This document shows, one piece after another, positions 1 through 9,249 of a stretch of 62,760 nucleotides of DNA. Source of the DNA: Vacuolonema iberomarrocanum LEGE 07170 (GTDB taxonomy: Bacteria; Cyanobacteriota; Cyanobacteriia; Elainellales; Elainellaceae). The position numbers and the translations under genes are program-made. The notes beneath the pieces are model-generated. The model did not search any database. It was not told the DNA's origin and saw nothing but the letters and a program-made list of their open reading frames with translations. The DNA is taken from positions 1 to 62,760 of the forward strand of contig JADEXA010000045.1 in NCBI GenBank assembly GCA_015207365.1. Reading direction: 5' to 3'. Each line of letters opens with the position of its first letter. The stretch's first letter is position 1.

Positions 1-537
1 GATGGGTGGGGTGGTGGCGCTGGTGAGGATAGCGGCTTTGTTTAAGAGCTGTAATGCGTTGTCTAGGGCTGTTGCTTTTCCGGTGTTGGCGGCGAGAGGT
101 GGCGCGATCGCCAACGGCACAGGGACATAGTCGCCCAGAAGGCAACCCCATAGTGTAGCGAGAAAGTCGGGGCGATCGCCAATCTGTAATACAACAGGGG
201 TGCCGGGTGCAAGCTGGCTGGCGGCTAACCCTGTGGCGGTGCGGTATGCCTGGGTGTAGAGATCGGCGTAGGATTGCGATCGCTCTTCCCCGTTGGCCAA
301 AACATGCGTGATGCCGTTGGGCGTCTGCGCGGCGCGGCGCAGGATATCTGCCCAGGTTTGTGTCCAGTCGAACTCTGAGGGAAACGGTGCTCCATGACTC
401 AAGCTGGGTGGCAGGACGATGCCATCGGCAGGCGTCGCTGAATTTTGAGCTGGATCCAGTTGTGAAGCAGGGTGCGGCACGTAGCTGCTCCCATTACGTT
501 GGCTCAGGTTCTCCCTGGGAGAATCGCCAATGGTCAT
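1..537 (-). CDS. AMP-dependent synthetase / adenylating enzyme, N-terminal part (cut by window edge)
   Basis: The minus strand is open from an ATG at 537 to the window edge (179 codons) and continues outside. A purine-rich GAGGAG lies about 8 bases upstream of the ATG. The protein starts with a low-complexity linker, then LPPSLSHGAPFP, a helical WADILRRAAQTP segment, SYADLYTQA, a stretch ending in LQIGDRPDFLATLWGC, and YVPVPLAIAPP. This pattern is the N-terminal subdomain of ANL-superfamily adenylating enzymes, which activate a carboxylic acid as an acyl-AMP. It resembles loading modules of NRPS/PKS lines and fatty acyl-AMP ligases; the P-loop and catalytic motifs lie outside the window, so the substrate and any carrier domains cannot be told. 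It is divergent from the HMGL-type enzyme at 1089, which could supply an unusual acid, but that link is inference. Confidence 0.75.
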   Translation of the reverse strand, partial: MTIGDSPRENLSQRNGSSYVPHPASQLDPAQNSATPADGIVLPPSLSHGAPFPSEFDWTQTWADILRRAAQTPNGITHVLANGEERSQSYADLYTQAYRTATGLAASQLAPGTPVVLQIGDRPDFLATLWGCLLGDYVPVPLAIAPPLAANTGKATALDNALQLLNKAAILTSATTPPI

Positions 538-1088
538 TCTGTTTCACTCCTCACCAACAAGCCAAAAGGCTTCGGTGTTGCCACTCACAGAAAGTAGTGT
601 ATAACACCCGTTCCTCCCGGTAATCACTCCGGTTGTAGATTGCAACGTTTCTCCGGTAAGGCCGGAAAGCACCTTGGCAACGAACGTCGAGGCTATAGGA
701 TTCAAGTTTGCCGCTGCGGACTCCGGAAAGTAAACGCGTAAACATCTGGCGATAGTTGCGGTGCAAGCGTTTGAATCTGGAGGTAGAGGGGAACTTCAAT
801 GCTATCTGACGGGTTTGAGTTACTCGTTCTTCCTGGGTTCCGCTAGTCCATAGGGACGATCGCTCAACCGAACAGTTCCATTGCACTCGTGCGTCAATTG
901 TCTGGTTGAATGATCGCAAGCCAATGTCGTCCCTATTTTCCATCGCCCAAGCCATGAAGGATGTGGGCGATCGCACGCATCGAAACCCAAGTGCTCTAGC
1001 TTCGTCTATCTCCCTAGCGTTCAACATTTACAGCGTTAGGGGCTATTGCCCATCATTGCATCCCGAGTTCATTGATTCCTTGCCCTCC
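538..1088. other. Divergent intergenic region, no supported gene
   Basis: This 551-base spacer separates the adenylating enzyme (minus) from the condensing enzyme (plus) and must hold both promoters. Open frames here have no recognisable family and low-quality composition. No hairpin or RNA gene stands out. Confidence 0.5.
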
Positions 1089-2276
1089 ATGGAAACGATT
1101 ACCCTCACCATTTCTGATGAAACCCTACGCGACGGCCAGCAGCAGGTCGGTTTATTCTTTGATACCGAGGTTGAGCATGAACTGGCGTTTCGTATTGCCC
1201 GCACCGGCGTCCAGCAGATGGCGCTGATGCCTGCGGTGCATGCCAGCGAAGCCAGCCTGGTGCAGCGACTTATTGCCGAAGGGTTGGGGCATCAGGTGAT
1301 TGCCTCCACCATGCTAAGTCGAGAAGCGATCGCCCAATCCCTGGCCTGCGGTGCACAGCAGATTATCCTCTTCCATGCGGTAAGCGATCGCTTGCTAGCC
1401 TTGCGTGACCCCGATCTGCGCCGCCACCCTGACTACCGCCATAAAATCTTGGACGATGGTATCCCCGATGCTCTGCTCGACCAGGCCCGTGAAGCTATGC
1501 TGAAAAAGGTGCTGCAACACCTGCAATACGCCAAAGACCAGGGCTTGCAGGTCTGCTTTGCCGCTGAAGATGCGAGCCGTACCGATACCGACTTTTTGGT
1601 CGATTGCATCCGTAAGTTCGAGCCCTATATCGACCACTTTCTGCTCTGCGATACCGTTGGCCTTCTCACCCCCGAAACGACCCGCCGTTGGATAGCAGAC
1701 CTGCTCGATCAGACCCACCACGCCCGCCTCGCTGTCCACTTTCACAACGACATGGGCATGGCGCTAGAAAACACCATCCAGGCGGTATGTGCTGGAGCCT
1801 GCGGCATTTCGGGAACCTTTAGCGGAATTGGTGAACGCGCTGGAAACGTGGCGCTGGAGCAAGTATTGCAGGGGCTGAAGTGGCGCTTTGGTTGGGAAGT
1901 CGAAGGCATCGACTATGACGCCCTCCCTGCGGTGACGGAGTATCTGGACACCCTGGGAGCCCGCGCCCACGCCCCCTACTCCCCTGCGGCCCAGCGCCAC
2001 GAAAGTGGCGTCCATGTGAATTCCTTGCTGCGCGATCGCCAGAGTTACTGCATCTTCCCCTATGTGGAACCAGAGATCTGGTTTGGCAAATGTAGCGGGG
2101 TTAGCAATTTACAATCGCTGTTTGAGAACCCGTCGGAGGGGTCGCAGTCTCCTCTTACCCGCCAGCAATATGAGCAACTCCGCACCCAGTTGAAGGCTTG
2201 GGCGATCGCGCAAAAACGCTCCTTCTCCGCTGCCGAAGTTCTGGCTCTCATAGACCAGGGTGTTTTGAAGCTATAG
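1089..2276 (+). CDS. HMGL-family condensing enzyme (homocitrate/isopropylmalate synthase-like)
   Basis: A 395-residue DRE-TIM metallolyase that should condense acetyl-CoA (or a similar acyl-CoA) with a 2-oxo acid. The DETLRDGQ signature is at residues 10-17, the metal-binding HFHND at 217-221 (H217 and H219 as ligands) and GERAGN at 248-253; a HESGVHVNSLL segment follows. Size matches homocitrate synthases rather than LeuA, which carries an extra regulatory domain of over 100 residues. The frame stays open upstream to 906, but those residues do not look like family sequence, so the ATG at 1089, just before the first barrel strand, is preferred; no strong ribosome site is seen. It sits alone on this strand, divergent from an adenylating enzyme. 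NifV-like, LeuA-like and specialised-metabolism roles (such as 2-benzylmalate synthase) are all possible; the 2-oxo substrate is not readable. Confidence 0.82.
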   Translation: METITLTISDETLRDGQQQVGLFFDTEVEHELAFRIARTGVQQMALMPAVHASEASLVQRLIAEGLGHQVIASTMLSREAIAQSLACGAQQIILFHAVSDRLLALRDPDLRRHPDYRHKILDDGIPDALLDQAREAMLKKVLQHLQYAKDQGLQVCFAAEDASRTDTDFLVDCIRKFEPYIDHFLLCDTVGLLTPETTRRWIADLLDQTHHARLAVHFHNDMGMALENTIQAVCAGACGISGTFSGIGERAGNVALEQVLQGLKWRFGWEVEGIDYDALPAVTEYLDTLGARAHAPYSPAAQRHESGVHVNSLLRDRQSYCIFPYVEPEIWFGKCSGVSNLQSLFENPSEGSQSPLTRQQYEQLRTQLKAWAIAQKRSFSAAEVLALIDQGVLKL

Positions 2277-2438
2277 AGCCCCCTAAAGGCTTGGCTGCAA
2301 ACGGTCAGGAATCGCTGAAAAAAAGCCATGATCTCACCCTCTCAACGTCCGGATTTTAGCGAGAACATTTGTTAAATGAGACAACCCCTTTGCCTCCGTT
2401 AAGCAACCTCCACCCGTTACTCTCAACGCACCCTAGCC

Positions 2439-3119
2439 ATGGTTGATGGACCCAAGTTGGTGTTGATGATCCAGCCCAATCGACTGCAAGGATTGATCTG
2501 GCAAACTGTTCTCAAGTCTCAGAAAATTTCCGCCATTCAAGAATCGCCCGATAGTGATTTAATCAGCAGTCTCACTGAATTAAAACAAGCGGGGCTGACG
2601 TTGCCGAATGTATTGCTGATCGACATTAACCAGATTGGATTTAATCCTTACTCTTTTTGCCGTTGGTGCCGTGACAATCATCCCGAAGTGAAAGTTGTGC
2701 TAACCAATGGCACCCAGGCTGACATCTCGCCTCCCGAACGGCAATGGGCACAGAATCAAGGCGCGGCTGACCTCCTTCCTTGCTTCCAAACCGATAATTT
2801 GGTTAGCAGCGTTGCGACCAGCACCAAACGCCTTCTCGCAGTTCTGAACTGTCCTAGGTTTGACAATGCTGCGCTAATTGGCACGTTGCTGAAGATGAAG
2901 CGCGAATTGGATGCCCGACGCACGAAAGACACCAATGGGGCGATCGCCGATTCCATGTCCTCGGTGGCTGAAGCGGCTACATCGTCGCTCAAACAACCTC
3001 AAGCTGCACCTCAGAATGGGCATTCCTCCTCCCAGGCGTCTAAGCCACCGAGTAGCACCCCATCCCCAGAAGCAGCACCTGCTCCGGCAAAGCGCCGCTA
3101 TCGGGGCGTGGTTTATTAG
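2439..3119 (+). CDS. Receiver-like protein with C-terminal YRGVVY tail
   Basis: A 226-residue protein. Residues 5-135 look like a CheY-type receiver: strand LVLMI, a candidate phospho-acceptor D62 in LLIDINQI, and the VVLTNGT strand with the hydroxyl position. The acidic pair normally near residue 10 is replaced by IQPN, and the lysine expected near GAADLLPCF is missing, so this is probably a pseudo-receiver that is not phosphorylated normally. Residues 165-220 are a Ser/Pro/Ala-rich, likely disordered linker. The last six residues, YRGVVY, match the short YRGxxY motif that occurs near the N-terminus of cyanobacterial DUF4278 proteins. There is no output domain. It faces the exporter operon tail-to-tail (stop at 3119 against stop at 3137). 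Function unknown. Confidence 0.65.
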   Translation: MVDGPKLVLMIQPNRLQGLIWQTVLKSQKISAIQESPDSDLISSLTELKQAGLTLPNVLLIDINQIGFNPYSFCRWCRDNHPEVKVVLTNGTQADISPPERQWAQNQGAADLLPCFQTDNLVSSVATSTKRLLAVLNCPRFDNAALIGTLLKMKRELDARRTKDTNGAIADSMSSVAEAATSSLKQPQAAPQNGHSSSQASKPPSSTPSPEAAPAPAKRRYRGVVY

Positions 3120-3136
3120 TCCCGATTCCATGAGAA

Positions 3137-4489
3137 TTAAAACCGGACGCGTTTGCCGGATTCGATTTGTTCGGTGGGGTGGAGGATGACGGTGTCATCT
3201 TCGCTGAGGCCGTCGAGAACTTGGGCTTGGCTGGGGTTGCGCTGCCCGATCGCCACTTCGCGCTGTTGGGCTTGGCCGTCTTCGACCACGAAGACACACC
3301 AGCCGGGGGCATCGGATTGCTCGGAGTCGCAGCGGAGGAGAGCGCTGACGGGAACTTGTAAGACGTCTTCCTCTTGCCAAACGACGATTTGAGATTCGAC
3401 GCGGTAGCCGTCACCCAAAGGCACACCGTTTCCTTCTAGGGTGGCGATGATGTTGACCCGCTGTTCTTCCACGCCGAGGGCAGAGACTTCCGTGAAGGCG
3501 GAAGGTTCGATGGTGCTGACGGTGGCATAGAGCGTTTCGTCGCCACCCCATTGGGTAATCCAAACGCGATCGCCCTCCTCCACCTGCACGGCATCGGTGG
3601 AGAGCACATCAATTACCAGCTCTAACGCATCGGGGTTGCCAATTTCCATCAAGGGCGTTCCGGCGGCGACGAAGCGGGCACTTTCCTCCATGATCTCCAA
3701 AACGGCTCCGCTACCGGGGGCATTGATGTCGGTACGGGCAGCATCATCGGCAAGGCGTACCAGTTGGGCTTCCAGGCTAGCGATTTGCGCGGTGAAGGCA
3801 TCCTCTAGATAGTCTGGGTCGGATTGCTCGGCTTGTAGGATGGCGAGGGCATCTTGGGCGGCAGCGACTTCGGCGGCAGCGGCCTGGGCTTCCCGACGCG
3901 CTACGTCCAATTCACGGGCGCGGGTGGTGGCTTGCAGGGCGGCATCTTCCCGGGCTTGCTGGGAAATCGCCCCTTCGGATTGCAGGGTTTCCGCTCGCTG
4001 GCGATCGCGCTCGGCCTGAGCCAATGCTGCCTCGGCCTGCTGGATGCGAGCTTCGGCCTGTTGTTGAGCAGCCTGAGCTGCACGGATGCGCGCCTCGGCC
4101 TGTTGGAGGGCTTCGGTCTTGGGGCGCTGGGTATCGACGCCGCGCCGTTGGGCTTCTAGTTCCTGCAACTGTGCCTGAGCTGACTGCACTTCGCTGGTGA
4201 GGGGGAGTGGGTCGATGCGGGCGACAAGCTGCCCTGCATCAATGGTATCTCCTGCATCCAGGTCAATCCGCAACAGCCGTCCATCAACGGGAGCGGCCAC
4301 CACGTAGCGCGATTGCACCCGCGTTCGGCCTTCTTCGGTGACCGTGACCGCCAGTGTGTCCCGTTCTACCGCTGCCACGGTGACCAGCAAAGGGGCAGGA
4401 CGTAGCACCAGTGCTAGCAAGATGGCGATCGCCAATCCTGCCAAAAGGTAGAGAATGCGTTTAACCGTGGGGGTAAATTTGAACTTCAT
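3137..4489 (-). CDS. HlyD/DevB-like membrane fusion (adaptor) protein of an ABC exporter
   Basis: A 450-residue periplasmic adaptor, last gene of a three-gene operon. It has an N-terminal membrane anchor (about 10-28), a lipoyl/barrel-sandwich half (APVDGRLLRIDLDAGDTI), an Ala/Gln/Glu-rich coiled-coil hairpin at roughly 100-235, the second lipoyl half (NAPGSGAVLEI) and a C-terminal beta-barrel with VPVSALL. Such proteins join an inner-membrane ABC exporter to an outer-membrane channel. It starts 6 bases after the permease stop codon, so translation is probably coupled. The order ATPase-permease-adaptor is the reverse of the DevBCA order. No TolC-like channel is in the window, so a shared outer-membrane protein must be supplied elsewhere. 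The substrate is unknown. Confidence 0.88.
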   Translation of the reverse strand: MKFKFTPTVKRILYLLAGLAIAILLALVLRPAPLLVTVAAVERDTLAVTVTEEGRTRVQSRYVVAAPVDGRLLRIDLDAGDTIDAGQLVARIDPLPLTSEVQSAQAQLQELEAQRRGVDTQRPKTEALQQAEARIRAAQAAQQQAEARIQQAEAALAQAERDRQRAETLQSEGAISQQAREDAALQATTRARELDVARREAQAAAAEVAAAQDALAILQAEQSDPDYLEDAFTAQIASLEAQLVRLADDAARTDINAPGSGAVLEIMEESARFVAAGTPLMEIGNPDALELVIDVLSTDAVQVEEGDRVWITQWGGDETLYATVSTIEPSAFTEVSALGVEEQRVNIIATLEGNGVPLGDGYRVESQIVVWQEEDVLQVPVSALLRCDSEQSDAPGWCVFVVEDGQAQQREVAIGQRNPSQAQVLDGLSEDDTVILHPTEQIESGKRVRF

Positions 4490-4495
4490 GGAGGA

Positions 4496-6859
4496 TTACT
4501 CCCGTGTTTTAAGGACAGCGATCAAATCCAAATGGTTCAGTTGGCGGCGAATCATCCAGCCAGAAATCAATGCGGCTACGAGTACGACTCCAGTGGCAAA
4601 CATGTAGGTCGTGCGGTCGACGAAGAAGGGGAAGCGATAGAGTTCGGAATCATAGGCCACAACGAGGGCCGTGATCAGCCCCCAGCCGACTCCAATTCCC
4701 ACAGGAATAGCCAGTAGGGTGAGAATCGCCTGCTCGCCCAGCAAAATGACAGCAATTTCTGCACGGCTGAAGCCAATGATGCGCAGGGTGGCTAGCTCGC
4801 GTCCTCGCTCTGACAGGGCAATTCGGGAAGCGTTGTAGACGACCCCAAAGGCGATGATGCAGGCAAAAATCACCAGCACTGTCGTAAAAACACCGAGGCT
4901 GGTACCGATGGTTTCTTCGAACTGGTCGATGGTGGTCTGGCGGATGGCGATACCGGCGATCGCCGGGGTTTGCTTCACTTCGTCATAAAGTTCATTAATG
5001 GCAAGGGAATCTACCGCCAGGTAAGCCCCAGAGATGGTTTGCCCTTCCTGCATCAAGCGGTTGAGGGCGTGGATATCCATGTAAGCGGACACGCCGATCA
5101 GTTCATCCACCAACCCCATCACCTCGACGGTGAGGGTGGGTCGAGTGCCTTCCAGCACTTCCACCGTGAGGGAATCTCCCGGTTCTACCCCCAGCATGTT
5201 GCCCAGGGTGCGGGTGAGCAGCACGCCGTCAGGTGGCAAGGAGATAGTGCACAATTGTTGATCTAGCAGATGGCGTAGATCGCTCTCCGGTTCCAGCCCT
5301 GTCAAGCCCGTGCGGTGGGTGCGATGCTCGTAGCGCAGGCGGGCGGCGACGCTGCGAAAGGGCTCGGCCTGCATCACACCAGGGAGATGGGCGATCGCAT
5401 AACGGGCACGGGCAGGGCGGGGTTCGTTGAAGACCAGGGTCACATCTTCCCGCTGCGCCTGCCGAAACTGCACATCCATGATGTAGTAAATCGCATCGCC
5501 CATGTAGCGCCCCACCATCAAAATGGCGACGGCAAGAGCAATCCCGATGATCGACAAGGATCCTTGGATAGGCTTGCGTTCCAAGTTTCGCAGAATGATC
5601 CGTCCAGAGGCGGAGAAAAAGCGCTGCAAGCCCCAGCGCTCCACCAGGGTCGGGCGGAATTGGGGGGGCGCTTCAGGACGCATGGCTTCGGCGGGGGGCA
5701 AGGAAACCGCTCGGCGCACCGAGGAGAAGGCTCCCAACAGGGCTGCACCACTGCTGAAGGCGATCGCCGTGACAATCAACCCCGTCCCCGCCTCATAGCG
5801 CAACACAGGAAAATGGAAAAAGTTGGTGTAGTACTGCGTAATGCCAGCGCCAAACCATAGCCCCATTCCGGTTCCGATCGCCCCGCCGACCAGGGTGATG
5901 AGCAACACCAGCTTGAAGTAATGCGTCCCCACGTCCCAATTGCTGTAGCCAAAGGCTTTGAGGACGGCAATTTGATCCCGCTGGGTGCTGATGATGCGCG
6001 ACAGCACGATATTCAACAAGAAGGCCGCGATGCCGAGAAAGATCGTCGGCATGAACACCGCCGTCACTTGGAGTGACGCGATCTCCTGAGTCAGGAAAAA
6101 GTTAGAGACCTGATCCTCTTGCCCGTAGGCGACCAAACCGCCGTAGCGCTCTAGCTGCTGATCCAGTTGAAACAGCACTTCCGGCAGATTGGCCTCACGG
6201 GATAGGGATAGCGCCACATCATTGAACGCCCCCTCCATATCAAACGCGGCGGCCAGAGCCTCGCGACCCATCCAGATGATGCCAAAGCGGCGATCGTCCG
6301 GCACAATGTCCGTTGGGCGAATGGCATAGACATACTCCGGCGACAGCGCCGTCCCCACAATTCGCAGTTCTTCCCAGCGGCCGTTGATTACCGCCCCGAT
6401 GGTGTCGCCCAGCGCCAGGTTGTTGGCCGCAGCAAAGGCTTCGCTGACCAGCACCTCATCTCGCCGATTAGGTTCAATATAGCGCCCCTCGCGGATGAAC
6501 AGGTCGTTCAGCATGGGTTGGGGTGTGGTTGGAATGGAAATGATGCGTCCAGTGGCTGGGACATCCAAGTCCGGTACATCCAGCGTCACATCCACCACCA
6601 CGCGGGTTTGCACCTGACCCACGCCGGGAATTTCGGCCAGCCGAGGCGCAAGGGACTCCGGTGCCCGTTTCAAAGACGCAAATACATCCGCGAACCGATA
6701 TTCCGCATAGTAAGCAGACTGGGACAGCTTCAGGGAATCGTAGGCGCTCATCATCGTCACCATGGCGGTGATGCCACAGGCGACAATCAGCAAAATCGCT
6801 AACACCTGCCCCCGCATATGCAGCAAGTCCCGCACCAGTTTTTGATCCAGTGCCCGCAT
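4496..6859 (-). CDS. ABC exporter permease with duplicated FtsX/MacB-type domains
   Basis: A 787-residue inner-membrane permease. It begins with one membrane segment at about 15-37, then a large periplasmic region, then an FtsX core of three segments (around 265-385), a second periplasmic domain, and a second FtsX core near the C-terminus (segments in GVFTTVLVIFACIIAF, LTLLAIPVGIGVGWG and ATGVVLVAALISGW). The duplicated FtsX layout on one chain is that of LolCE/DevC-like and putative macrolide-type exporters, and differs from single-core MacB. It lies 4 bases after the ATPase stop and 6 bases before the adaptor. Together the three genes encode a mechanotransmission-type exporter that probably acts on lipids, lipoproteins or peptides; which one is not visible. 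Confidence 0.9.
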   Translation of the reverse strand: MRALDQKLVRDLLHMRGQVLAILLIVACGITAMVTMMSAYDSLKLSQSAYYAEYRFADVFASLKRAPESLAPRLAEIPGVGQVQTRVVVDVTLDVPDLDVPATGRIISIPTTPQPMLNDLFIREGRYIEPNRRDEVLVSEAFAAANNLALGDTIGAVINGRWEELRIVGTALSPEYVYAIRPTDIVPDDRRFGIIWMGREALAAAFDMEGAFNDVALSLSREANLPEVLFQLDQQLERYGGLVAYGQEDQVSNFFLTQEIASLQVTAVFMPTIFLGIAAFLLNIVLSRIISTQRDQIAVLKAFGYSNWDVGTHYFKLVLLITLVGGAIGTGMGLWFGAGITQYYTNFFHFPVLRYEAGTGLIVTAIAFSSGAALLGAFSSVRRAVSLPPAEAMRPEAPPQFRPTLVERWGLQRFFSASGRIILRNLERKPIQGSLSIIGIALAVAILMVGRYMGDAIYYIMDVQFRQAQREDVTLVFNEPRPARARYAIAHLPGVMQAEPFRSVAARLRYEHRTHRTGLTGLEPESDLRHLLDQQLCTISLPPDGVLLTRTLGNMLGVEPGDSLTVEVLEGTRPTLTVEVMGLVDELIGVSAYMDIHALNRLMQEGQTISGAYLAVDSLAINELYDEVKQTPAIAGIAIRQTTIDQFEETIGTSLGVFTTVLVIFACIIAFGVVYNASRIALSERGRELATLRIIGFSRAEIAVILLGEQAILTLLAIPVGIGVGWGLITALVVAYDSELYRFPFFVDRTTYMFATGVVLVAALISGWMIRRQLNHLDLIAVLKTRE

Positions 6860-6863
6860 AGCC

Positions 6864-7619
6864 TTACCACTCCAACTCCGATGGGGACACTTTTGTATCG
6901 TTCACCTCGATGTTGGAGATTTGCCCACTCCGCAGGGAAATGACCCGATCGGCCATCGCCGCAATCCCCGCGTTGTGGGTGATGACGGCGGTTGTTGTGC
7001 CCAATTCTCGGTTCGCCCGCGCCAGCGCGTCGAGCACTAGTTTCCCGGTGCGAAAGTCCAACGCCCCGGTGGGTTCGTCGCAGAGCAACACTTCGGGCCG
7101 CTTGGCGATCGCCCGAGCAATGGCCACCCGCTGCTGTTCCCCACCAGAAAGCTGTGCCGGGAAATGGTCGAGGCGATCGCCCAAACCTACCATTTCTAAT
7201 GCTTCCTTGGGTGAAAAGGGATGGGACGCAATCTCCGTCACTAGCGCCACATTCTCCCTCGCTGTCAGACTGGGAATCAGGTTGTAGAACTGAAAGATGA
7301 ATCCCACCGCCTCTCGCCGAAACCGAGTGAGGATGGCATCGTTGGCCTGGGACAGATTGCGATTGCGAAACCAGACCTCGCCGCAACTGGGCACATCCAA
7401 TCCTCCCAAAATGTTGAGCAGGGTGGATTTGCCGCTTCCCGATGGCCCCAGCAATACCACAAATTCCCCTTCATACAATTCCAGATCCACCTGGCGGAGG
7501 GCATTCACGTCCACCTCGCCCATGTGGTAGGTCTTGCCTACATCCCGCACTCGAAACACGGCGGCGGGTGATGCGATCCCCGCCGCTCCGGAGGCATTAT
7601 ATTCCTGGGCGCTCGACAT
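6864..7619 (-). CDS. ABC exporter ATP-binding protein (LolD/MacB type)
   Basis: A 251-residue ATPase, first gene of the exporter operon. The Walker A GPSGSGKST is at 58-66, the Q-loop at FIFQFYN (about 107-113), the signature LSGGEQ at 157-162, and Walker B LLCDEPT ends at D181-E182 with the switch His in VITHNAGI. The lead-in MGEVDVNALRQVDLEL is typical for partners of FtsX-type permeases. It should power the permease at 4496-6859. The start is the ATG at 7619. No regulator lies alongside; the promoter must be in the 7620-7758 gap, which contains nothing else recognisable. Confidence 0.93.
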   Translation of the reverse strand: MSSAQEYNASGAAGIASPAAVFRVRDVGKTYHMGEVDVNALRQVDLELYEGEFVVLLGPSGSGKSTLLNILGGLDVPSCGEVWFRNRNLSQANDAILTRFRREAVGFIFQFYNLIPSLTARENVALVTEIASHPFSPKEALEMVGLGDRLDHFPAQLSGGEQQRVAIARAIAKRPEVLLCDEPTGALDFRTGKLVLDALARANRELGTTTAVITHNAGIAAMADRVISLRSGQISNIEVNDTKVSPSELEW

Positions 7620-7758
7620 CGGCGTTCCTCAGTTCGGACTAATCTCATCCTAAAAAACAAGATTTGAAAGTCCGAAAAGCTTATTCTTTTTTCGCAAAAC
7701 CCTGTTACAAACTGATACGTTCAGCGGGCGGTACTTCCGAACTGCTCCCAACCCCGTG

Positions 7759-8358
7759 TTATTCTCCGATGCTCTGAACCCCCTGCTGAAACGCTTTGAC
7801 GGCCTCCAGTCGAGAGGTTTGCCCCAGGATGATGCAGCGGGTGAGGAGTTCAATGTCTAGTTTCACCAGGACTGGTAATTCACTCTGTCGAATCGGTTGA
7901 TAGCCGTCTTTGCGCAGGTGATAGAGTCGCAACGTCTCATTTTCCCAGAACCACACTTCCGGTACCCCCAGAATCGGGTAGTGCACTAATTTATTGATGC
8001 CGCCGCTCGTAAACACAACTTCGATAGACAGATCCGGGATGGCGTGAGATCCACCAAAGCAGTAGGACTGATCTGCCTGGACAAATGCTTCGCCCGTCTT
8101 CTCTTGATCCATCGATCCGGTAGGTTCAAACTCAATCTCGTTCTCGATGAAGAAGAGACTGAGCAATAGGGCGATGACCGCACTCACCCGTTCATGCTCT
8201 CGTCCTGGCATCAGTATTTCGAGGATTCCATCGTAATACGACAATTGCACGCCAGGGGAATTGGCAAAGCCTTGCCGAATCAAGGCAAACTGCTCCCAAG
8301 TGCGATCGGGTTGGATGATGCGCTGGTCTTGTGTCGGTTGCTCTTGTAGCTGAACCAT
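7759..8358 (-). CDS. Uma2-family PD-(D/E)XK protein, active-site residues intact
   Basis: A 199-residue member of the Uma2 (DUF820) family, which is greatly expanded in cyanobacteria and has a restriction-endonuclease-like fold; its cellular role is poorly known. The likely active site is D109 (IPDL), E113 (SIEVV) and K123 (INKLVHYP), followed by the usual GVPEVWFWE strand. It is complete with an ATG at 8358. It is divergent from a second Uma2 protein at 8638 whose active site is altered. No partner gene suggests a specific function. Confidence 0.85.
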   Translation of the reverse strand: MVQLQEQPTQDQRIIQPDRTWEQFALIRQGFANSPGVQLSYYDGILEILMPGREHERVSAVIALLLSLFFIENEIEFEPTGSMDQEKTGEAFVQADQSYCFGGSHAIPDLSIEVVFTSGGINKLVHYPILGVPEVWFWENETLRLYHLRKDGYQPIRQSELPVLVKLDIELLTRCIILGQTSRLEAVKAFQQGVQSIGE

Positions 8359-8637
8359 TTCCCTTACCAGATTGCCATCTGGTTTTAGGATATCGCAGTA
8401 CCAAGGAGGTCATGAGCGCCAAGGTTCGGGTTCTTGTGTCATCTCCCAACGATGCCCGTAAAACGCTTTAGCTAGGACACCGACCCTACCTCCTGAGCCT
8501 GTTGCGAAGCTCAGCAGAGAAAAGATTCTCCGACGTCTTATGTTGGGTGGCAAGAATCTGGATTTCCCGACAGAATACCTGGAAGATTTGGGGGAGAAGT
8601 ACACTGAAACTTAGAGCTGAGAGAGGCGGCAAGGGAA

Positions 8638-9201
8638 ATGACGGTTGCCAAACCTGCATCACTTACCCTGGATGAGTTTTTGGTATTGCCAGAAACCAAA
8701 CCTGCTAGTGAGTATATCGATGGTGAAATTATCCAAAAGCCCATGCCCAAAAATCGCCACTCAAGACTTCAGGCAAAGCTAATCGATGCTATCAACAAAG
8801 TCGCAGAGGCGCAGCGGATTGCCTATGCATTTCCAGAATTACGCTGCACCTTTGGCGGACGCTCCATTGTGCCTGACATTGCGGTGTTCTGTTGGTCGAA
8901 CATCACGCTGGACGAGCAGGGAGAACCTCTAGATGATGTTGTGAGTGCTCCAGATTGGGCGATCGCAATCCTCTCGCCGGATCAAAGCTCCAATCGGGTG
9001 ACGGGAAACTTGTTGCATTGCCTGACCCATGGGTGTCAGTTGGGGTGGTTGGTGGATCCGGGCGATCGCTCTATCCTCGTGTTCAAACCCCAACAACAAC
9101 CCGAACTCTTCAGCCATGAAGAACCATTGCAGGTTCTCGATGGGATTGAGCTATCTCTTTCTAGCGCGCAGATCTTTGGCTGGCTCCAAATGAACGCATG
9201 A
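8638..9201 (+). CDS. Uma2-family protein with probable inactivated nuclease site
   Basis: A 187-residue Uma2 protein. The first acidic residue D80 (IVPDIAV) is present, but the position that normally carries the catalytic Glu in the P-D-x-x-E-I-L-S-P strand is Ala110 (WAIAILSP), and the following Lys position appears to be Gly (VTGNLLHCL). The Ala110 codon is part of a HIP1 octamer at 8959-8966. The rest of the fold, including GWLVDPGDRSILVF, is intact, so the gene is not an obvious pseudogene; it may act as a binding protein without cleavage. The start is the ATG at 8638 after a GGCAAGGGAA stretch. Repeat A1 lies 49 bases downstream. Confidence 0.83.
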   Translation: MTVAKPASLTLDEFLVLPETKPASEYIDGEIIQKPMPKNRHSRLQAKLIDAINKVAEAQRIAYAFPELRCTFGGRSIVPDIAVFCWSNITLDEQGEPLDDVVSAPDWAIAILSPDQSSNRVTGNLLHCLTHGCQLGWLVDPGDRSILVFKPQQQPELFSHEEPLQVLDGIELSLSSAQIFGWLQMNA

Positions 9202-9249
9202 TCGCCTTTGAATGTATGGAGCGAGATCAGTCTGTCATCATCTCTTCGT

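Noticed and set aside
551..1027. 158-codon minus-strand frame upstream of the condensing enzyme gene
   Set aside because: No family resemblance and atypical residue composition; overlaps the divergent promoter region and the alternative N-terminus of the plus-strand frame.
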